Origin: Sphingomonas sp. Mn802worker
GTDB taxonomy: Bacteria > Pseudomonadota > Alphaproteobacteria > Sphingomonadales > Sphingomonadaceae
Assembly (NCBI RefSeq): GCF_000382485.1
Contig: NZ_AORY01000012.1
Location: 248,001 to 312,000 of the forward strand
Reading direction: 5' to 3'
Length of the DNA: 64,000 bases
Below the pieces are notes generated by a model. That model was not told the DNA's origin, did no database searches, and saw only the letters and a list, made by a program, of their open reading frames with translations. Made by a program: the position numbers and the translations under genes. Shown here piece after piece: positions 8,976 through 17,678 of this stretch; within the stretch, counting starts at the first letter, position 1; the number at the start of each line of letters is the position of its first letter.

Positions 8976-10040
8976 TCAATAACCATTGAGCCGGGCAAAA
9001 CGGTCGCGATGGTACGCAGCATTTCCCCACATCGCCTCAAGCACCGCCGCACGCTTCATATATAGACCGGCGTCATATTCGTCGGTCATGCCGACACCGC
9101 CGAACAATTGCACCATCTCGCGACTGACCAGACGCAGCGTCTCGCCCGCGGTCGCCTTGGCAAGGCTGACCGCCTGATCCACGTCCGACCGACCGGCATC
9201 GATCGCCTCCAGCGCACCCTCTACGGTCGAGCGCATCAGCTCGATCTCGGTCAACATCTTCGCCATGCGGTGCTGGAGCGCCTGAAAAGTCGAGAGCACC
9301 TGACCGAACTGAACCCGCTGCTTCAGATAATCGAGTGTCTGGTGGAACGCGCTGTCCGCCATGCCAAGCATTTCGGCGGCCGTCACCGCCGCCGCATAAT
9401 CCGCCATCTTTGCCGTCAACGCTGTACCGCCCAGTCGCTCGGCCGGCGCACCGTCGAAACGCACCTCGGCATGGCTGCGACTGTCGGCCATGCGACGCGG
9501 CGATACGGTCACGTCCTCGCCCTTTTCGACCAAATACAGCCCGTCCTGCGTCGCGACGACGAAGACATCGGCGCCGTCCCCTTCCGCAACGAACGCCTTG
9601 CTGCCGGTCAGCCTGCCGTCTGCGACGGCGGAGCGCACCGACAAATCGTGAATGGCACCCTCGTCGATCGCGAGCGTGGCGATCGCCTCGCCGCTGGCCA
9701 GCCGTGGCAACCATTGCTGCTTGGCCGCCTCCGATGCGCCCAGCACGATCGCACTCGCCGCGACCGCGGTCGATGACAGCGGCGACACCGCCAGGTTGCG
9801 CCCCAATTGCTCGACCACCAGGCCAAGCGACAGATAGCCAAACGCCGAGCCGCCATATTCCTCCGAAATAACGATCCCCGCCCAACCCATTTGACCGATC
9901 ACACCCCAAGCCTCGGCATCGAAGCCGGTCGCGGGTGCGGCCTCGCGCAACTTGCGGAAAGCGGTGACCGGGCTCTCGTTGTTGGCCCACTCGCGCGCCA
10001 TGTCGCGCAACATCACCTGTTCGTCGTTCAAAGCGGCCAT
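8976..10040 (-). CDS. Acyl-CoA dehydrogenase, small (beta-type) partner
   Basis: 354 residues, shorter than ordinary acyl-CoA dehydrogenases (about 380-400). The N-terminal helical domain (ISEEYGGSAFGYLSLGLVVE) and C-terminal domain (QLFGGVGMTDEYDAGLYMKR, about 315-335) are recognisable, while the middle domain is divergent and lacks the usual TEP.AGSD-type segment. Start is the ATG at 10038-10040 with AGGAA 6 nt upstream; an upstream in-frame extension has no similarity. It follows the 406-residue dehydrogenase on the same strand. Such short/long pairs often form alpha2beta2 enzymes, as for FadE26-FadE27 in steroid side-chain degradation; that is family knowledge and the assembly here is inferred. 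Confidence 0.88.
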   Translation of the reverse strand: MAALNDEQVMLRDMAREWANNESPVTAFRKLREAAPATGFDAEAWGVIGQMGWAGIVISEEYGGSAFGYLSLGLVVEQLGRNLAVSPLSSTAVAASAIVLGASEAAKQQWLPRLASGEAIATLAIDEGAIHDLSVRSAVADGRLTGSKAFVAEGDGADVFVVATQDGLYLVEKGEDVTVSPRRMADSRSHAEVRFDGAPAERLGGTALTAKMADYAAAVTAAEMLGMADSAFHQTLDYLKQRVQFGQVLSTFQALQHRMAKMLTEIELMRSTVEGALEAIDAGRSDVDQAVSLAKATAGETLRLVSREMVQLFGGVGMTDEYDAGLYMKRAAVLEAMWGNAAYHRDRFARLNGY

Positions 10041-10154
10041 GTGTCGTTCCTCGGAATGTGGGCGCGGTGATGATGATGTGAGCGGCGAGTTAAGCCGGGG
10101 AGGTGACAAGGCGTTCTGGTGCGCCTGCCCCCTCGACCCGGCCCTCTCCGGACG

Positions 10155-10167
10155 CAAACGGTACGAT
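10155..10167. promoter_or_regulatory. Operator-like site (site D) upstream of the small acyl-CoA dehydrogenase
   Basis: CAAACGGTA at 10155-10163 is the exact reverse complement of the TACCGTTTG core in site A. It lies in the 148-bp gap between the two paired dehydrogenase genes, about 115 bp upstream of the small-subunit start. This suggests that the small subunit also has a regulated promoter of its own. Confidence 0.45.
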
Positions 10168-10188
10168 GCCGCCGCGCCTACCTCGTGA

Positions 10189-11409
10189 TTACTGGTGGTC
10201 GAGCATGCCCAGGATGCGCTTGGCGATGACGTTGTTCTGGATCTCCGACGAACCACCATAGATCGACACCGCCTTGCCCCACAGCCAGGATCGCGTCTGT
10301 GTCAGCTCTTCCTCGCTGAAGCCCTCGCCTTCCCAGCCAAGCCCCTGCATGCCCATAATTTCGATGTTGAGTTCGGCGCGGTCCTGCGTGATGCGCGCGC
10401 CGACGTTCTTCATGATCGATGTCGCCGCCGATGGCCCGGCGTTGCCCTTCGCTTCCAAGGCGGCGCGGCGCAGCGTGAGGGCAAAGGCGCGCTGGTCCAT
10501 TTCGTGCTTGACGATGCGGGTGCGCAGGTCGGCATCGGCGAGGCGGCCTTCGGCATCGACCCCGCGATACTTCCTGGCGATGTCGGGCACGCTCTTGCCC
10601 GCATTCATCCGGCTGCCGGAACCGCTGCCGCCCGACAGCGAACTTCGCTCATGCTGGAGCAGGCGCGTTCCGATCGTCCAGCCCTGTCCCTCTTGTCCGA
10701 CGAGGTTTTCCTTCGGCACGCGGACGTTGGTGAAGAAGGTCTCACAGAAGGGCGATTGACCGCTGATCAGCCGTATCGGCTTCGTCTCGACTCCTTCGGC
10801 ATCCATGTCGATCAACAGGAAGCTGATCCCCGCGTGCTTCTGCGTCTTGTCGGTGCGCACCAGGGCGAAGCATTTGTCGGCCCACTGCCCGCCCGACGTC
10901 CAGGTCTTCTGCCCGTTAACGAGGTAGTGATCGCCCATATCCTCGGCAAAGGTCTGCAATGAGGCGAGGTCCGACCCCGCACCCGGCTCAGAATAACCCT
11001 GACACCAGCGCACCTCACCGCGGACAATTCCGGGAATGTGCTGCCGCTTCTGCTCCTCGGTGCCGTATTCGAGCAAGGTCGGCCCGAACATCATCACGCC
11101 CATGCCGCCGATCGGGTTGTACGCGCCCGCACGCGCGAGTTCCTCCTGAACGATGCGCGCCTGCGCGCGGTCGAGCCCACCGCCGCCATATTCCTTCGGC
11201 CAAGAGGGAACGCCCCAACCCTTTGCGCCCATCGCCTCACGCCATTGCCGCTGATCGGGGGTCTCGTCGCCGGGTCCCTCGATCGCCGACATCGCATTGT
11301 CGGTGCCGCGCAACGAGGCCGGGAAATTAGCCCCGATCCAGTCGCGCGCTTCCTGGCGGAAGTCGCCGCCTGCGGCATCCGGGCGGGTCTGTTCGGCGGC
11401 AGTCGCCAT
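10189..11409 (-). CDS. Acyl-CoA dehydrogenase, large (alpha-type) partner
   Basis: 406 residues with a complete acyl-CoA dehydrogenase layout: N-terminal helices, a beta middle domain with the flavin-contacting CQGYSEPGAGSDLASL segment (about 135-150) and WTSGGQWADKCFALVR, and a C-terminal domain ending IYGGSSEIQNNVIAKRILG. The Glu of the usual YEGT motif is Gly here; the base may instead be the Glu of HERSS near residue 255, as in isovaleryl-type enzymes (inference). The ATG at 11407-11409 has GGAG 9 nt upstream and is preferred over a GTG five codons earlier that lacks one. The small partner gene follows 148 bp downstream. Substrate unknown. Confidence 0.9.
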   Translation of the reverse strand: MATAAEQTRPDAAGGDFRQEARDWIGANFPASLRGTDNAMSAIEGPGDETPDQRQWREAMGAKGWGVPSWPKEYGGGGLDRAQARIVQEELARAGAYNPIGGMGVMMFGPTLLEYGTEEQKRQHIPGIVRGEVRWCQGYSEPGAGSDLASLQTFAEDMGDHYLVNGQKTWTSGGQWADKCFALVRTDKTQKHAGISFLLIDMDAEGVETKPIRLISGQSPFCETFFTNVRVPKENLVGQEGQGWTIGTRLLQHERSSLSGGSGSGSRMNAGKSVPDIARKYRGVDAEGRLADADLRTRIVKHEMDQRAFALTLRRAALEAKGNAGPSAATSIMKNVGARITQDRAELNIEIMGMQGLGWEGEGFSEEELTQTRSWLWGKAVSIYGGSSEIQNNVIAKRILGMLDHQ

Positions 11410-11425
11410 CGCGTCAGTCTCCACG

Positions 11426-11445
11426 TTCTGAATAAACGGTATGGC
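11426..11445. promoter_or_regulatory. Operator-like site (site E) upstream of the large acyl-CoA dehydrogenase
   Basis: The reverse complement of this segment begins GCCATACCGTTTATTC and agrees with site A (2211-2230) at 17 of 20 positions by eye. It lies 16 bp upstream of the chosen ATG, a position where a bound repressor would block transcription or initiation. Confidence 0.55.
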
Positions 11446-11495
11446 TGCTCATGGCATAATCACGGCGCGCTGCAAAGGACGAAGCGTCTCGCTGC

Positions 11496-12281
11496 TCAGT
11501 TCTCGCGCCCCGGCCGGCGGCTCATCCCGACATCCAGGTGCGCACCGGCGTCGACGAGCATCACCTCGCCGGTGACCGCCCGCATCGCCGGGTCGAGCAG
11601 CGCTTCGATCGGCGCGGCGACTTCATCGGGGCCGGTCGCCAACGCCATCGGCGTTGCCGCCGCGACCTTCGCGTTCAGGCGCGCGAACCCTTCCTCGCCC
11701 AGCCGCTGCTCGTACCATCCGGTCGCGACATAGCCCGGCGCGACCGCGTTGACTCGGATCGTGGGCGCGAGAATACGCGCGAGGCTCTTCGTCATGGTGA
11801 TTAGCGCGCCTTTGGAAGCGGCGTAGGCGACGGATGAGCCGATCCCGAACACGCCGGCGACGCTTGCGACGTTCACCACAGCGCTCATCGGACTTGCGCG
11901 CAACATGGGCGCGGACACGCGGATCATCTGAAACGCCGCCACCACGTTCAGCTGGTAGATATCGAGGAAGTCCGCAGCGTCGAGCGCGTCGAGATCCTCA
12001 TGCAGGGCGAATTTGGTACGACCGGCATTGTTGACCAGAAAATCGACCCGGCCGAACGCATCGTTCGCCGCCGTAACAAGCCGGCGGCAGGCTTCATCAT
12101 CCGCGATATCAGCCTGAACCGCGATCGCACCATGCCCTGCTTCGACCGCAAGCGCCTCCGCCTCCGCCTGGCTTGAGGCGTAGTTGATGACGCATGATAC
12201 GCCCCGCGCCGCCAGCCGGCGAACGGTCGCCGCGCCGATGCCGGTTCCGCCGCCCGTCACGATCGCCACTGCACCCTTCAT
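11496..12281 (-). CDS. Short-chain dehydrogenase/reductase (SDR)
   Basis: 261 residues, a classical NAD(P)-dependent SDR. The cofactor motif TGGGTGIG is at about residues 9-16, NNAG near 88, the catalytic Ser in NVASVAG near 140 and the YAASKGA active-site Tyr/Lys near 153-157. The basic residues expected for NADP are not obvious after the second strand. Two in-frame ATGs exist; 12281 is preferred because GGAG lies 9 nt upstream, while the ATG at 12296 lacks a ribosome site. The gene is divergent from the acyl-CoA ligase at 12354. A beta-hydroxyacyl or alcohol oxidation step of the island's pathway is the likely role. Confidence 0.9.
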   Translation of the reverse strand: MKGAVAIVTGGGTGIGAATVRRLAARGVSCVINYASSQAEAEALAVEAGHGAIAVQADIADDEACRRLVTAANDAFGRVDFLVNNAGRTKFALHEDLDALDAADFLDIYQLNVVAAFQMIRVSAPMLRASPMSAVVNVASVAGVFGIGSSVAYAASKGALITMTKSLARILAPTIRVNAVAPGYVATGWYEQRLGEEGFARLNAKVAAATPMALATGPDEVAAPIEALLDPAMRAVTGEVMLVDAGAHLDVGMSRRPGREN

Positions 12282-12353
12282 TGCGCCCGACTCCATGTCT
12301 TTTCGAAGAATGCGTATGGCATTCCCGCGGCGCTTCGCATAGCGGATGCGGAT

Positions 12354-13895
12354 ATGAGCGCTGAGCACGACATCGCCGCCCTGCTCGCCGAGGATTTCGG
12401 CACATTGAGCGATCTGATCCGCGTCCATGCGGAACAACGCCCCGACAAGCTGGCAATCGCCGACGACGTAACGAGGATCAGCTACCTTGAGCTCGATCGG
12501 ATGATGGATCGCGTCGCGGCCGCGCTCCAGCGCGACGGCACGGTTGCCGGGCAAGCGGTAGCCTCGGTCGCCCATCCCAGCGTCGCACAGGCGATCGTCT
12601 TTCTCGGCGCACTTCGCGCCGGATCGATGGCGGCGCCGATCCAGCCCTCGGCGACACCCGAGCAAATCACGGCGATGATCGCGGACTGCGGCGCCGCGAT
12701 CGTCTTCCTCGATACCGCCGCGGCGGAAGCGCTGCATGGTCAGTCGCTCGCGGCTCAGGTCGTGTTGCTCGACGACCTGGCGGCGTGGCTCGGCGCGGAA
12801 GCCGCAATGCCGAAGCCGGTCACGGTGCAGCCGAGCGACGGCTTCAACATCATCTATTCGTCAGGCACGACCGGCACGCCGAAGGGCATTGTGCAGAGCC
12901 ACGCAATGCGATGGCAGCATCTGTCGCGCAACACGGCGGCCGGGTTCGACCAGGCGGTGACGCTGATCGCGACGCCGCTTTATTCCAACACGACGCTGGT
13001 CAGCTTCCTGCCGACGCTCGGCTGGGGCGGCAGCGTCGTTCTGATGGAGAAGTTCGAGGCGCACGCCTACCTCGAACTCGCCGAGCAATACCGGGCGACG
13101 CACACCATGCTGGTGCCGGTGCAATACCAGCGGATCATGGCGCTGCCCGACTTCGACCGGTTCGACCTGTCGGCGTTTCGCTTCAAGACCTGCACCTCCG
13201 CTCCCTTCGCTGCGGCGTTGAAGCGTGACGTGGTGGCGCGCTGGCCAGGGCTGCTGATCGAATATTACGGCATGACCGAAGGCGGCGCGAGCTGTGCGCT
13301 GAACGCGACCGAGTATCCCGACAAGCTGCACACCGTCGGTCGCCCGCTGCCCGGACATGAGATCAGGCTGATCGATGATGACGGGATTGAGGTCGCTTCC
13401 GGTGAGATGGGTGAGGTCGTCGGACGATCAGGCGCGATGATGAACGGTTATCATGGGCGCGAACAGGCAACGGCTGACGCCACGTGGTTCTCGCCCGACG
13501 GCGATCGCTTCATCCGTCACGGCGATATCGGACGCTTCGACAACGACGGCTTCCTGATCCTCACCGATCGCAAGAAGGACATGATCATCTCGGGTGGGTT
13601 CAACATCTTCCCGTCCGACATCGAAGCGTTGCTGGTCGAGCATCCGGAAGTCGCCGACTGCACGGTGGTGGGTGTCGCATCCGAGCAATGGGGCGAGACA
13701 CCGGTCGGCTTCTACGTGCCGCGCGGTGACGCGGCGCAAGGTGCGGACGAGGTGCTGGCGGCGATCAACGCGAAGCTGGGCAGGACGCAGCGCTTGTCGG
13801 CGCTGTACCGCACCGACGAGCTTCCACGCAGCGCGATCGGCAAGGTGTTGAAACGTGAGCTGCGCGATCGCCTCGTCGCCGGAGAGTTCGCATGA
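12354..13895 (+). CDS. Acyl-CoA ligase (AMP-forming, ANL superfamily)
   Basis: 513 residues. It would activate a carboxylic acid with ATP and CoA. The ATP-binding loop YSSGTTGTPKG is at residues 168-178, YYGMTEGG near 304, and the C-terminal hinge TDRKKDMIISGGFNIFPSDIE near 405-425, with the C-terminal catalytic lysine in SAIGKVLKRELR. This is the usual arrangement of class I adenylate-forming enzymes acting on medium-chain, aromatic or cyclic acids. It overlaps the next gene by 4 nt (ATGA), so both are translated together. Confidence 0.92.
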   Translation: MSAEHDIAALLAEDFGTLSDLIRVHAEQRPDKLAIADDVTRISYLELDRMMDRVAAALQRDGTVAGQAVASVAHPSVAQAIVFLGALRAGSMAAPIQPSATPEQITAMIADCGAAIVFLDTAAAEALHGQSLAAQVVLLDDLAAWLGAEAAMPKPVTVQPSDGFNIIYSSGTTGTPKGIVQSHAMRWQHLSRNTAAGFDQAVTLIATPLYSNTTLVSFLPTLGWGGSVVLMEKFEAHAYLELAEQYRATHTMLVPVQYQRIMALPDFDRFDLSAFRFKTCTSAPFAAALKRDVVARWPGLLIEYYGMTEGGASCALNATEYPDKLHTVGRPLPGHEIRLIDDDGIEVASGEMGEVVGRSGAMMNGYHGREQATADATWFSPDGDRFIRHGDIGRFDNDGFLILTDRKKDMIISGGFNIFPSDIEALLVEHPEVADCTVVGVASEQWGETPVGFYVPRGDAAQGADEVLAAINAKLGRTQRLSALYRTDELPRSAIGKVLKRELRDRLVAGEFA

Positions 13896-14677
13896 CCACG
13901 CTCAAGCAGGTGCTAGACGCGCTGGAGCCTACCGCCGACGCGATGGCATGGCGCGGAACGATCCCGGACGGCTGGTTGCAGGGACGCACCGCTTATGGTG
14001 GATTGTCCGCGGCGATCGCGCTTCACTGCGCGATGCAGTCCGAGCCCGATCTTCCTGCGCTGCGATCGGCGCAGGTCAGTTTCGTCGGACCGCTTTCCGG
14101 GGCGATCCTGATCACCACGCACAAGCTGCGCCGGGGCAAGAACGCTGCCTTCATCCAAGCCGATGTCGAGAGCGAAGCCGGCCTGGGCTTGCGCTGCACC
14201 TTCGTGTTCATGCGCGCCATCGAGAGCGAGGTCGACTACCAGATCACCACTGTGCCCGACTTCCCTCGCCCCGGCGTCGAGGACGCGACCTTCAAGGGGC
14301 ATCCACGCGTACCTTTCACGCAGAATTTCGAATTCCTCGATCAGCGCGAGGCCTCGAACCTGAAGCCTGCCGAATGGCTACGCTGGACGCGGCTGAACGA
14401 GCGCGACGGGATCGATCCGATGGTCGAGTTGATCGCGATCGGTGATTGCCTGCCGCCCGCTGCGCTACGCCTGCTCGGCCGTAACGTGCCGATGAGCTCG
14501 ATGACGTGGATCCTGAACGTGCTTGGCCCGACGCCGGCGACGCAGGACGGCTGGTGGCTGTTGCGCTCAAACGCCGATTACGCGCGGGCCGGATCATCGT
14601 CGCAAGCGATGGGCATCTGGAACGCGCACGGCGAGATGGTGGCGGAGCAGATGCAATCGGTTGCGCTGTTCGGCTGA
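13892..14677 (+). CDS. Thioesterase-family (double hot-dog) protein
   Basis: 261 residues, resembling TesB-like acyl-CoA thioesterases with two hot-dog folds. The N-terminal half carries GWLQGRTAYGGLSAA (about 27-41), the segment around the central helix of the fold, and VSFVGPLSG; the C-terminal half has the WWLLRSNADYARAGSSSQAMGIW-type end (about 228-250). It starts in an ATGA overlap with the acyl-CoA ligase, so hydrolysis of the CoA ester made by that ligase, or of a pathway intermediate, is the natural guess. The catalytic Asp/Gln/Thr set of TesB could not be assigned by eye. Confidence 0.8.
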   Translation: MTTLKQVLDALEPTADAMAWRGTIPDGWLQGRTAYGGLSAAIALHCAMQSEPDLPALRSAQVSFVGPLSGAILITTHKLRRGKNAAFIQADVESEAGLGLRCTFVFMRAIESEVDYQITTVPDFPRPGVEDATFKGHPRVPFTQNFEFLDQREASNLKPAEWLRWTRLNERDGIDPMVELIAIGDCLPPAALRLLGRNVPMSSMTWILNVLGPTPATQDGWWLLRSNADYARAGSSSQAMGIWNAHGEMVAEQMQSVALFG

Positions 14678-14795
14678 ACGACTCTCCGAGACATTTCGCG
14701 ACAAAAGCAGCAGGCTGCGACAAACAAACGCGACATCGGTGCCTTAGCCGATTGACACAGGTCGGGATCGTCCGCCCGTGTTCGAGGGATCATCG

Positions 14796-15340
14796 ATGAA
14801 AAAGCATGTTCTCGCCGCCGCTCTGGGCGTGACGATGCTGGCAGGTGGCGCAGGCGTCGCTGCCGCGGCCAGGCGGCGAGCGCGAGCGACGTTAGGCCGG
14901 CTTCAGCTTTACCCCCGCAAGTTATGCGCGGCGCCGGCCTGATGCGTGCCGACGCGAATGGGGACGGCGTGGTGACGCGCGACGAGGTGATTGCGGATGC
15001 CGATCGTCGCTTCGCTACAATGGACACCGACGGTGACGGCAAATTGAGCCGTGATGAAAGCCGCGCCGCGCGACCGCATCGTCGCGTATATGGCGAGCGC
15101 GGCGAACAGGCGCCCTCCGATCCGTTGGGCGACAGGTTCAGCGGCGGCGAGGACGCGCGACCACCGATGACGCGAGAGGCCTTTCGCGACCGTGCGCTGA
15201 GGATGTTCGACCGCGCGGACACCAACCATGACGGGCGCATCGATGCACGCGAAATGGAAGCGATGCGCCTGCTGCGACGCGCACGCATGGCAGACGGCGA
15301 TCGCCCGCGCGTGACATCGCCGAGTGACGAACAACAGTGA
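14796..15340 (+). pseudogene. Secreted EF-hand calcium-binding protein with apparent frameshift
   Basis: Two reading frames together make one protein. An ATG at 14796 opens a clear signal peptide (MKKHVLAAALGVTMLAGGAG...AAA), but that frame ends at 14942 after 48 residues. From about 14870 the frame one base over continues QAASASDVRPAS and then holds three 12-residue EF-hand loops: DANGDGVVTRDE, DTDGDGKLSRDE and DTNHDGRIDARE. One extra C in the run at about 14868-14870 would join GCC to CAG and restore a single frame. It could be a true mutation or a sequencing error. An internal ATG at 14924 would give a version without a signal peptide. It sits 71 bp before a two-component pair. Confidence 0.75.
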
Positions 15341-15344
15341 GCGT

Positions 15345-15380
15345 GCCAGCCGGATGTTCTTATCCGAACGTCCGCGCTGG
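15345..15380. repeat. Imperfect inverted repeat between EF-hand gene and response regulator
   Basis: CCAGCCGGATGTTC (15346-15359) and GAACGTCCGCGCTGG (15366-15380) form an imperfect stem around a 6-nt loop. There is no following T-run, so it is a weak terminator candidate, or a regulatory hairpin in the leader of the two-component operon. Confidence 0.4.
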
Positions 15381-15411
15381 TGGTCACAACCTTTCACAGA
15401 TGCGGTGAAAC

Positions 15412-16149
15412 ATGTCAGACGCCGACATCATGGCCGACATTCCCCATCTGCTGCTGGTCGACGATGAGCGTTCGATCCGCGAGCCGCTTGCGCAATACCT
15501 GACCAAGCAGGGCTTCCGTGTCACCCAGGTCGGCGAGGCGGAAGCGGCGCGCGCGCGACTCGCGGCCTATGCGATCGATCTCGTTATCCTCGACATCATG
15601 ATGCCGGGTGAGGACGGACTGTCGCTCTGCCGCCATATCCGAGAAACGAGTGAAACGCCGGTTATCCTGCTGACCGCCCGCAGCGAGGAAACCGATCGCA
15701 TCGTCGGACTGGAGATGGGCGCCGACGATTATGTGGTGAAACCGTTCTCGCCACGCGAACTCGCCGCCCGGATCAAGGTGGTGCTGCGGCGGACCGCCGC
15801 GGGCGGTACGCGCCAGCACGCACCCGACGCGGGTGCCTATGCCTTCGCCGGCTGGGTGCTGAAAACGGGCGAGCGCGCGTTGGTCGACCGCGAGGGCGTG
15901 TCGGTGGCGCTGTCGACCGGCGAGTACAATCTCCTGCTCGCGCTCGTGCAGCGCCCGCGACAGGTGCTGACCCGCGATCAATTGCTTGACCTGACGCAAG
16001 GGCGCGAGGCCGCAGCGTTCGACCGCGCGATCGACAATCAGGTCAGCCGGCTGCGCAAGAAGATCGAGCCCGACCCGCGTAATCCCGAGTTGATCAAGAC
16101 GGTGTGGGGCGGCGGCTACGCTCTTTCAGCGGAAGTCACCCGACTTTGA
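15412..16149 (+). CDS. Response regulator, OmpR family
   Basis: 245 residues. The receiver domain holds the acidic pocket D17-D18, the phosphate-accepting Asp61 (VILDIMMPG), Thr88 and Lys110 (VVKPF). A winged-helix DNA-binding domain follows from about residue 145, ending in the usual KTVWGGGYAL. Phosphorylation by the kinase encoded next would switch DNA binding. Its stop overlaps a TTG start of that kinase (TTGA), so the two are translationally coupled. Targets are not visible; the exported EF-hand protein immediately upstream is a plausible one. Confidence 0.93.
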   Translation: MSDADIMADIPHLLLVDDERSIREPLAQYLTKQGFRVTQVGEAEAARARLAAYAIDLVILDIMMPGEDGLSLCRHIRETSETPVILLTARSEETDRIVGLEMGADDYVVKPFSPRELAARIKVVLRRTAAGGTRQHAPDAGAYAFAGWVLKTGERALVDREGVSVALSTGEYNLLLALVQRPRQVLTRDQLLDLTQGREAAAFDRAIDNQVSRLRKKIEPDPRNPELIKTVWGGGYALSAEVTRL

Positions 16150-17492
16150 CCGTCGCGACGGCGCGGTGGCGGCCGGGCTGCCCGCGGAGCTTGGCAGGGC
16201 AGATGGCCTTGCTCGTCGCGGTCGCCCTGTTCGTCGCGCAGGCGATCAACTTCACGCTGGTGCTGCGCGATCGTGCCAACTTCCGTCTCGCGCAGGCGAC
16301 CCGCCCTGTCGCGACGCGCATCGCCGACGCGCTCGAGCGCGAGCAAGCCGGGCGCGTGCTCAGCCCCGATCGAGGCCGGGTGCGACGCGTCCGGGCCGAC
16401 CCAATCCCACCGGACCTACCCCGGCATGCCGAGGTCTCGAGCGCGTTGCGTGACCAGCTGAAGGATCTGGGCGTCTCAGCCGGGCGGATCGACACCGGCC
16501 TGCAACCGGCACCGCTCCACCCCGACGATCGTGACGTTCGCCTCGGCCGCGACGGACAAAGCCTGTTGATCGCAGTGGAACAGCCCGGCCGCGGCTGGTT
16601 GTCGATCGTTGCACCGTGGCCGGGCGGCGGCGGCTACATCTTCTGGCGATTGTTCGCACAGACGCTGATCCTCTACGCCATCATGCTCGCCGCGGTGTTG
16701 TGGATCGCGCGACGTATCTCCCGACCGTTGCGGGTACTCGCGTCTGCCGCGCACGATTTCGATCCCAGCATCGCTCCGGTCGCGATCGTCGAGGATGGTC
16801 CCGCCGACGTGCGTGCGGTTACCGCGGCGTTCAACGGCCTTCGCCTGCGCGTCACCGCGATGCTCGACGAGAAGGATCGCATGCTGGGCGCGATCGGTCA
16901 CGATCTGCGCACGCCGCTGGCGGCCCTTCGTGTCCGTATCGAGTCAGTCGAGGACGAGCAGGATCGCGCGCGCATGGCCGACACGATCGCGGAGATGAAC
17001 CGCACACTTGACGACATCCTGTCGCTCGCGCGGTTGGGGCGGCCGAGCGAGCCGGTGACCGAAGTCGATCTTGCCGCCCTGGTCGATGCGGTAGTGGAGG
17101 ATTTCCGCGACCTGGGCGCGAACGTCGCCTTCGAGGAAGCCGATCGGCTGCGTATCCGCCTGCGCCCATCGCTCATCCGACGCGCGATCAGGAACCTAAT
17201 CGAAAACGCGATCAAATACGCCGATGGTGCAGAAGTGACGCTGCGGCCGGCGATCGATACGGTCGTGCTTTCAGTCGCGGATCACGGCCCGGGCATACCA
17301 GCGGACCGCCTGGCGGATGTGCTCGCCCCCTTCACGCGTCTTGAGACATCACGGAACCGCGAAACCGGTGGCATCGGGCTGGGGCTCGCACTTGCACGCG
17401 CGATTGTTGAGGAAGCCGGCGGCAGGATCGCGCTCAGCAATCGCGATGGTGGAGGTCTTTGCGCGGAAATCATGCTTCCCCGCGGGCGGTAG
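16146..17492 (+). CDS. Sensor histidine kinase
   Basis: 448 residues if the TTG at 16146, overlapping the regulator stop, is the start; an internal ATG at 16203 is the alternative and would still keep the first membrane segment. Layout: TM1 (about 20-38), a periplasmic domain of about 120 residues, TM2 (about 175-195, LFAQTLILYAIMLAAVLWIA), HAMP linker, phosphoacceptor His252 in GAIGHDLRTPLAALR, N-box NLIENAIKYA, and the G-boxes DHGPGIP and GGIGLGLALA. All catalytic boxes are intact. It should phosphorylate the regulator encoded just upstream. The signal sensed is unknown. Confidence 0.9.
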   Translation: MTVATARWRPGCPRSLAGQMALLVAVALFVAQAINFTLVLRDRANFRLAQATRPVATRIADALEREQAGRVLSPDRGRVRRVRADPIPPDLPRHAEVSSALRDQLKDLGVSAGRIDTGLQPAPLHPDDRDVRLGRDGQSLLIAVEQPGRGWLSIVAPWPGGGGYIFWRLFAQTLILYAIMLAAVLWIARRISRPLRVLASAAHDFDPSIAPVAIVEDGPADVRAVTAAFNGLRLRVTAMLDEKDRMLGAIGHDLRTPLAALRVRIESVEDEQDRARMADTIAEMNRTLDDILSLARLGRPSEPVTEVDLAALVDAVVEDFRDLGANVAFEEADRLRIRLRPSLIRRAIRNLIENAIKYADGAEVTLRPAIDTVVLSVADHGPGIPADRLADVLAPFTRLETSRNRETGGIGLGLALARAIVEEAGGRIALSNRDGGGLCAEIMLPRGR

Positions 17493-17678
17493 GCCACCGC
17501 GCGAATTCGGAATGCATTCAGTACACAGCTTCACGTGCTCCTGTTGTGCCGCACTCGCCAGGCAGCCCGGATGATGCTTGCAGCAGTCGAACCGCGCTCA
17601 ATGTCACAATCACCTTCGATCGCGCTTGCGTCCGTCATGATCTCACGCGACAGCATGCCCGTTCAGGGAGGAGCCTAG

